Below, piece after piece: positions 61,749 to 64,000 of a DNA stretch of 64,000 nucleotides; the first letter of the stretch is position 1; every line of letters starts with the position of its first letter. Below the pieces are notes generated by a model. That model saw nothing but the letters and a program-made list of their open reading frames with translations. It ran no database searches and had not been told where the DNA came from. The stretch lies in the NCBI GenBank assembly GCA_039811765.1, contig JBDHZF010000001.1, forward strand, positions 1-64,000, read 5' to 3'. Source of the stretch: JAGQUL01 sp039811765. Its GTDB lineage: Bacteria; Actinomycetota; Thermoleophilia; Gaiellales; SKUG01. The position numbers were made by a program, and so were the translations under genes.

Positions 61749-62048
61749 ATGGCGATTTCACCAACGATGCAACGCGTGATCGCGGGCGCGTCGATCCTTC
61801 CCGCGGCGGCGCTGTCGTTGCCCGTGAGCGCGATGTTCCTCGATCACCCCGCCGGTCGCGAGAACTGGATCATCCCCGCGCAGGCGGGCGGCATGCTCGC
61901 GATCGGTGCAGGAATCGGCGCGGCGCTCCCCTTGGCCTTCACGCACTCTGGCGCGCGCGGGAAAGCCGCGGCGATTGGCGCCGGCGCGGCGCTCGGCGTG
62001 GCCGCGGTTGCCGACGCGGCCTTGTTCTTCGGCATCACCGATCGCTGA
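61749..62048 (+). CDS. Small membrane protein (99 aa)
   Basis: Not recognised. It has about three hydrophobic helices (residues about 8-30, 43-65 and 73-94) with short polar loops (MFLDHPAGRENWIIPAQAGG, FTHSGARGK). No catalytic motif. ATG 61749 begins MAISPTMQRVIAG; an in-frame GTG at 61713 would add 12 polar residues. The 3' end overlaps the HNH gene by 14 bp. Same strand as, and 51 nt after, the LPXTG protein, so the two could share a transcript. Confidence 0.7.
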   Translation: MAISPTMQRVIAGASILPAAALSLPVSAMFLDHPAGRENWIIPAQAGGMLAIGAGIGAALPLAFTHSGARGKAAAIGAGAALGVAAVADAALFFGITDR

Positions 62049-62430
62049 GTTCGCGCACGCGACGCAGCTCGCGCGACACGTAGTCGCGGATCTTGCGCAT
62101 GCCGCCCTCGCGGGCGATCGCGTCCTGCAACGCTTCGAGCTGGTCGGCGACGAGATCCGCATTCGGTTCGAGTCCGCGATCAAGACGACTCGATTCGATG
62201 AACTGCGACGGCGATTCGTGCCCGCGCCGCGAGTTGCACGACCCGCATGACGCGACCTCGTTCTCCAGCCGCGTGGGACCACCCTTGATCTTCGGCACGA
62301 TGTGGTCGCGCGTGGGTCGCGCGTTCGTCTTCGTGAGGTCGTACCCGCACCATGCGCAGCGATGCTCGCCCAGTTCGAGCAAGCGCTCGAGTCGTGCCTG
62401 CGGCGCCAGTTGCCTCGTGTCTCGTCCCAT
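62035..62430 (-). CDS. HNH endonuclease
   Basis: 131 residues. Zinc-binding C25xxC28 (CAWCG) and C62xxC65 (CGSC) flank the nuclease core TRDHIVPKIKGGPTRLENEV with H43, as in small stand-alone HNH proteins of the McrA/phage type. A helical C-terminal segment of about 55 residues follows. The ATG at 62430 has TAGTCT 9 nt upstream and no ribosome site. No methyltransferase or intron is adjacent, so it is a solitary nuclease of uncertain role, possibly DNA repair or defence. Confidence 0.88.
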   Translation of the reverse strand: MGRDTRQLAPQARLERLLELGEHRCAWCGYDLTKTNARPTRDHIVPKIKGGPTRLENEVASCGSCNSRRGHESPSQFIESSRLDRGLEPNADLVADQLEALQDAIAREGGMRKIRDYVSRELRRVRELSDR

Positions 62431-62577
62431 CGATCGAGGAGACTACCGCAGCGCGAGCGGCGGTTGCCCCTTGCGCGATTCGCGGATCCATCGCACGGTG
62501 GACGAAGCGCCGATCTTGCACGCTCGCCGAACCGCGTGGATGCCGGCCCGCCGAATCGCCAGGGGGGATTTCGCAAC

Positions 62578-63288
62578 GTGACCGTTGCAACCACATCGAC
62601 TGCGTCGACGATCCCGTCGATCACGCTTGCGCAGGCCATCACGGCGTTGCAGCAGGCAACGGTTGCGCTCACCGCGGCCGTCCAGCAGCTGCAGGCGGCA
62701 CTGGGATTTGGCGCTTCGGCCGGGGCCGCGACGCTCGGCACGACAGCCACGGACTCGTCCACCGCTGGCGCCGTGGGCGCGCTCGGCGGCGTCGACCAGC
62801 TCGGCGAGTCCGCGTCCACCGACACGCCCGAAGAAACCGAGCAGTCCGACACGCCGGAGCAAACCGCGAAGTCCGACACGACCGAGAAGACCGACAAGGC
62901 CGACTCCTCGTCGAAGTCGGATCTCGGATCGAAGCTCGTGGCGGAGGGAAAGAAGCATCTCGGCAAGAAGTACGTGTGGGCCGCCGCAGGACCGAACACC
63001 TTCGACTGCTCCGGCTTCACGCAATACGTCGCCAAGCACTTCGGCATCAACCTGCCGCACAAAGCGTCCTTGCAAGCGAAGAAGGGCACGGCCGTCGCCA
63101 AGAAGGACCTGCAGGCGGGCGATCTCGTCTTCTTCCGCACGGGTCGCGGCATCTCGCACGTCGGCATGTACGTGGGCGACGGCAAGATCATCGAGGCCGC
63201 CGGAAAGGGCAAGGACGTGCGCATCTCCAAGCTGAGCGGCAGTTGGTACAGCCAGCATTACGCCGGCGCTCGTCGCCTGAGCAAGTGA
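62578..63288 (+). CDS. NlpC/P60 peptidoglycan endopeptidase without a signal peptide
   Basis: 236 residues. The C-terminal NlpC/P60 domain (about 122-233) has catalytic C144 in NTFDCSGFTQYVAKHFG and H194 in GISHVGMYVGDGKIIEA. The N-terminal 100 residues are an amphipathic Ala/Thr/Gln segment (ITLAQAITALQQATVALTAA) and a Thr/Ser/Glu/Asp-rich linker. No classical signal peptide precedes it. GTG 62578 has GGGGGGA 9 nt upstream. The substrate is peptidoglycan stem peptide, so export must occur by another route, for instance the flagellar secretion apparatus. The LysM protein at 721-1656 shares this lack of a signal. Confidence 0.88.
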   Translation: MTVATTSTASTIPSITLAQAITALQQATVALTAAVQQLQAALGFGASAGAATLGTTATDSSTAGAVGALGGVDQLGESASTDTPEETEQSDTPEQTAKSDTTEKTDKADSSSKSDLGSKLVAEGKKHLGKKYVWAAAGPNTFDCSGFTQYVAKHFGINLPHKASLQAKKGTAVAKKDLQAGDLVFFRTGRGISHVGMYVGDGKIIEAAGKGKDVRISKLSGSWYSQHYAGARRLSK

Positions 63289-63307
63289 CGACCACCGCCG
63301 AAGCGGC

Positions 63308-63313
63308 TACGAT
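63308..63313 (+). promoter_or_regulatory. -10 box, leaderless start of glutamine amidotransferase
   Basis: TACGAT, 6 nt before ATG 63320. GTGACG lies 17 bp upstream (63285-63290) as a possible -35. Confidence 0.55.
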
Positions 63314-63319
63314 CGCGCC

Positions 63320-64000
63320 ATGTTCGATCCGATCGTCGTGCATTGCCTCCAGCATTCCGAGCGCGTGCGTCCGCTCAGCGTTGCCGATTGGGCGCGCGAG
63401 CGGGGCATCGACCTGCGCGTGATTCGGGTGGACGAGGGCGCGACGCTGCCCGATCCCGCCAGCGTCGAGCGCCTGGTCGTGCTCGGTGGGGGCATGAACA
63501 CCGACGAAGTCGACGAGCACCCGTGGCTCGCGGCCGAACGCGAGTGGCTGCGCGAGGTTGTTGCGATGAGTCGCGCGCGCGTGCTCGGCATCTGCCTCGG
63601 CAGCCAGTTGCTTGCCGAAGCCCTCGGCGGCACGGTTGGTCGCGCCGCCGTGCCCGAAGTTGGTTGGCAGCGAATTCGGCGAACCGTCGACGGCGATTCG
63701 CATCCCGTGCTCGCGCGCCTGCCCGCCGAGTTCGACGCGATGCAGTGGCATTGGGACGCGTGGACGCTGCCACCCGGCGCGCAGCTCGTGGCCACGAGCG
63801 ATGGCTGCGACACGCAAGCGTTCGCGTTTGGCGATCGCGTGCTCGCGTTGCAGTTCCATCCCGAGTTCACATACGCGCGCACGCGAGAACTGGTGGCAAC
63901 GACGAGCGACGACATCACGCCGTCAGGCTGCATCCAGTCGCCAGACGAGTTCCTCGCCGATCCCACGCGATTTGCTCGCATGCGCGAGCTGTGCTTCCAG
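63320..64000 (+). CDS. Class I glutamine amidotransferase (3' end beyond window)
   Basis: Open from ATG 63320 to the last base (227 codons), so the C-terminus is missing. C92 in VLGICLGSQLLAEALGG is the nucleophile, and H180 and E182 in LQFHPEFTY complete the triad. LVVLGGGMNTDEVDEHPWL is the GGPM-like loop that opens this family. It resembles stand-alone GATase proteins such as GMP synthase-like domains or gamma-glutamyl-type hydrolases (PuuD and YfeJ groups), without a synthetase domain in the visible part. A leaderless start is likely (TACGAT 6 nt upstream). Confidence 0.88.
   Translation, partial: MFDPIVVHCLQHSERVRPLSVADWARERGIDLRVIRVDEGATLPDPASVERLVVLGGGMNTDEVDEHPWLAAEREWLREVVAMSRARVLGICLGSQLLAEALGGTVGRAAVPEVGWQRIRRTVDGDSHPVLARLPAEFDAMQWHWDAWTLPPGAQLVATSDGCDTQAFAFGDRVLALQFHPEFTYARTRELVATTSDDITPSGCIQSPDEFLADPTRFARMRELCFQ

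Noticed and set aside
62035..62430. HNH nuclease as part of a restriction or prophage module
   Set aside because: No methyltransferase, integrase or phage structural gene nearby. It is a solitary gene.
62509..62514. GCCGAT upstream of the NlpC/P60 gene as a sigma28 -10
   Set aside because: No TAAA-like -35 at 15-16 nt. GCCGAT alone is expected by chance in this GC-rich DNA.

Overview
The window is GC-rich, uses many GTG starts and strong AGGAG-type ribosome sites, and carries tightly overlapping operons. Gene content (two short flagellins, GluQ-RS, GreA, an Actinobacteria-type APC permease, a Thermus-like long isocitrate dehydrogenase, an EgtD-family methyltransferase, a sorting-signal protein, DUF3105 lipoprotein, an RND pump without an adaptor) points to a flagellated Actinomycetota, probably class Thermoleophilia. 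That placement is inference from content; no rRNA or tRNA gene was found.

Layout. 0-9.5 kb: a probable IS110-type transposase tail, a B-box zinc-finger membrane protein, a LysM protein, a HTH-receiver regulator facing two tandem flagellins with sigma28-like promoters, gamma-glutamyltranspeptidase, a branched-chain/aromatic amino acid dehydrogenase, a rhomboid protease and a zinc-binding coiled-coil protein. 9.6-19 kb: APC permease, a small metallopeptidase, an RND pump coupled to a DUF3105 lipoprotein, a glutathionyl-hydroquinone reductase-like enzyme and a GMC oxidoreductase with a four-cysteine motif. 19-31 kb: one gene for a secreted modular protein of about 4,022 residues.

31-49 kb is rich in sulfur functions: a sulfate-type ABC importer facing an Rrf2 regulator, an EgtD-family methyltransferase, a three-gene operon (CstB-like persulfide dioxygenase/rhodanese, an SseA-like sulfurtransferase lacking its catalytic cysteine, an FAD/NAD(P) protein) divergent from a cysteine desulfurase, and a cysteine dioxygenase next to an Lrp regulator and a DMT exporter. 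Also here are a degenerate amidase-like membrane protein, an orphan histidine kinase, isocitrate dehydrogenase and an M3 peptidase. 50-64 kb: GluQ-RS, a secreted trypsin-like protease, GreA, a beta-propeller/Ig secreted protein, an M4-like peptidase, a three-gene ABC-2 exporter, a cNMP-binding protein, a small LPXTG protein, an HNH nuclease, an NlpC/P60 hydrolase without a signal peptide and a class I glutamine amidotransferase cut by the right edge.

The non-coding DNA is unusually informative. Several families of palindromic elements lie between genes: tandem 45-nt hairpins with a compensatory base-pair change, a 108-bp inverted-repeat element with a half copy 7 kb away, and a 34-nt hairpin at 45.7 and 60.4 kb. 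Many genes that lack a Shine-Dalgarno have a TANNNT box 6-8 nt before the start codon, the pattern expected of leaderless transcripts. No prophage, CRISPR array or complete transposon was seen.
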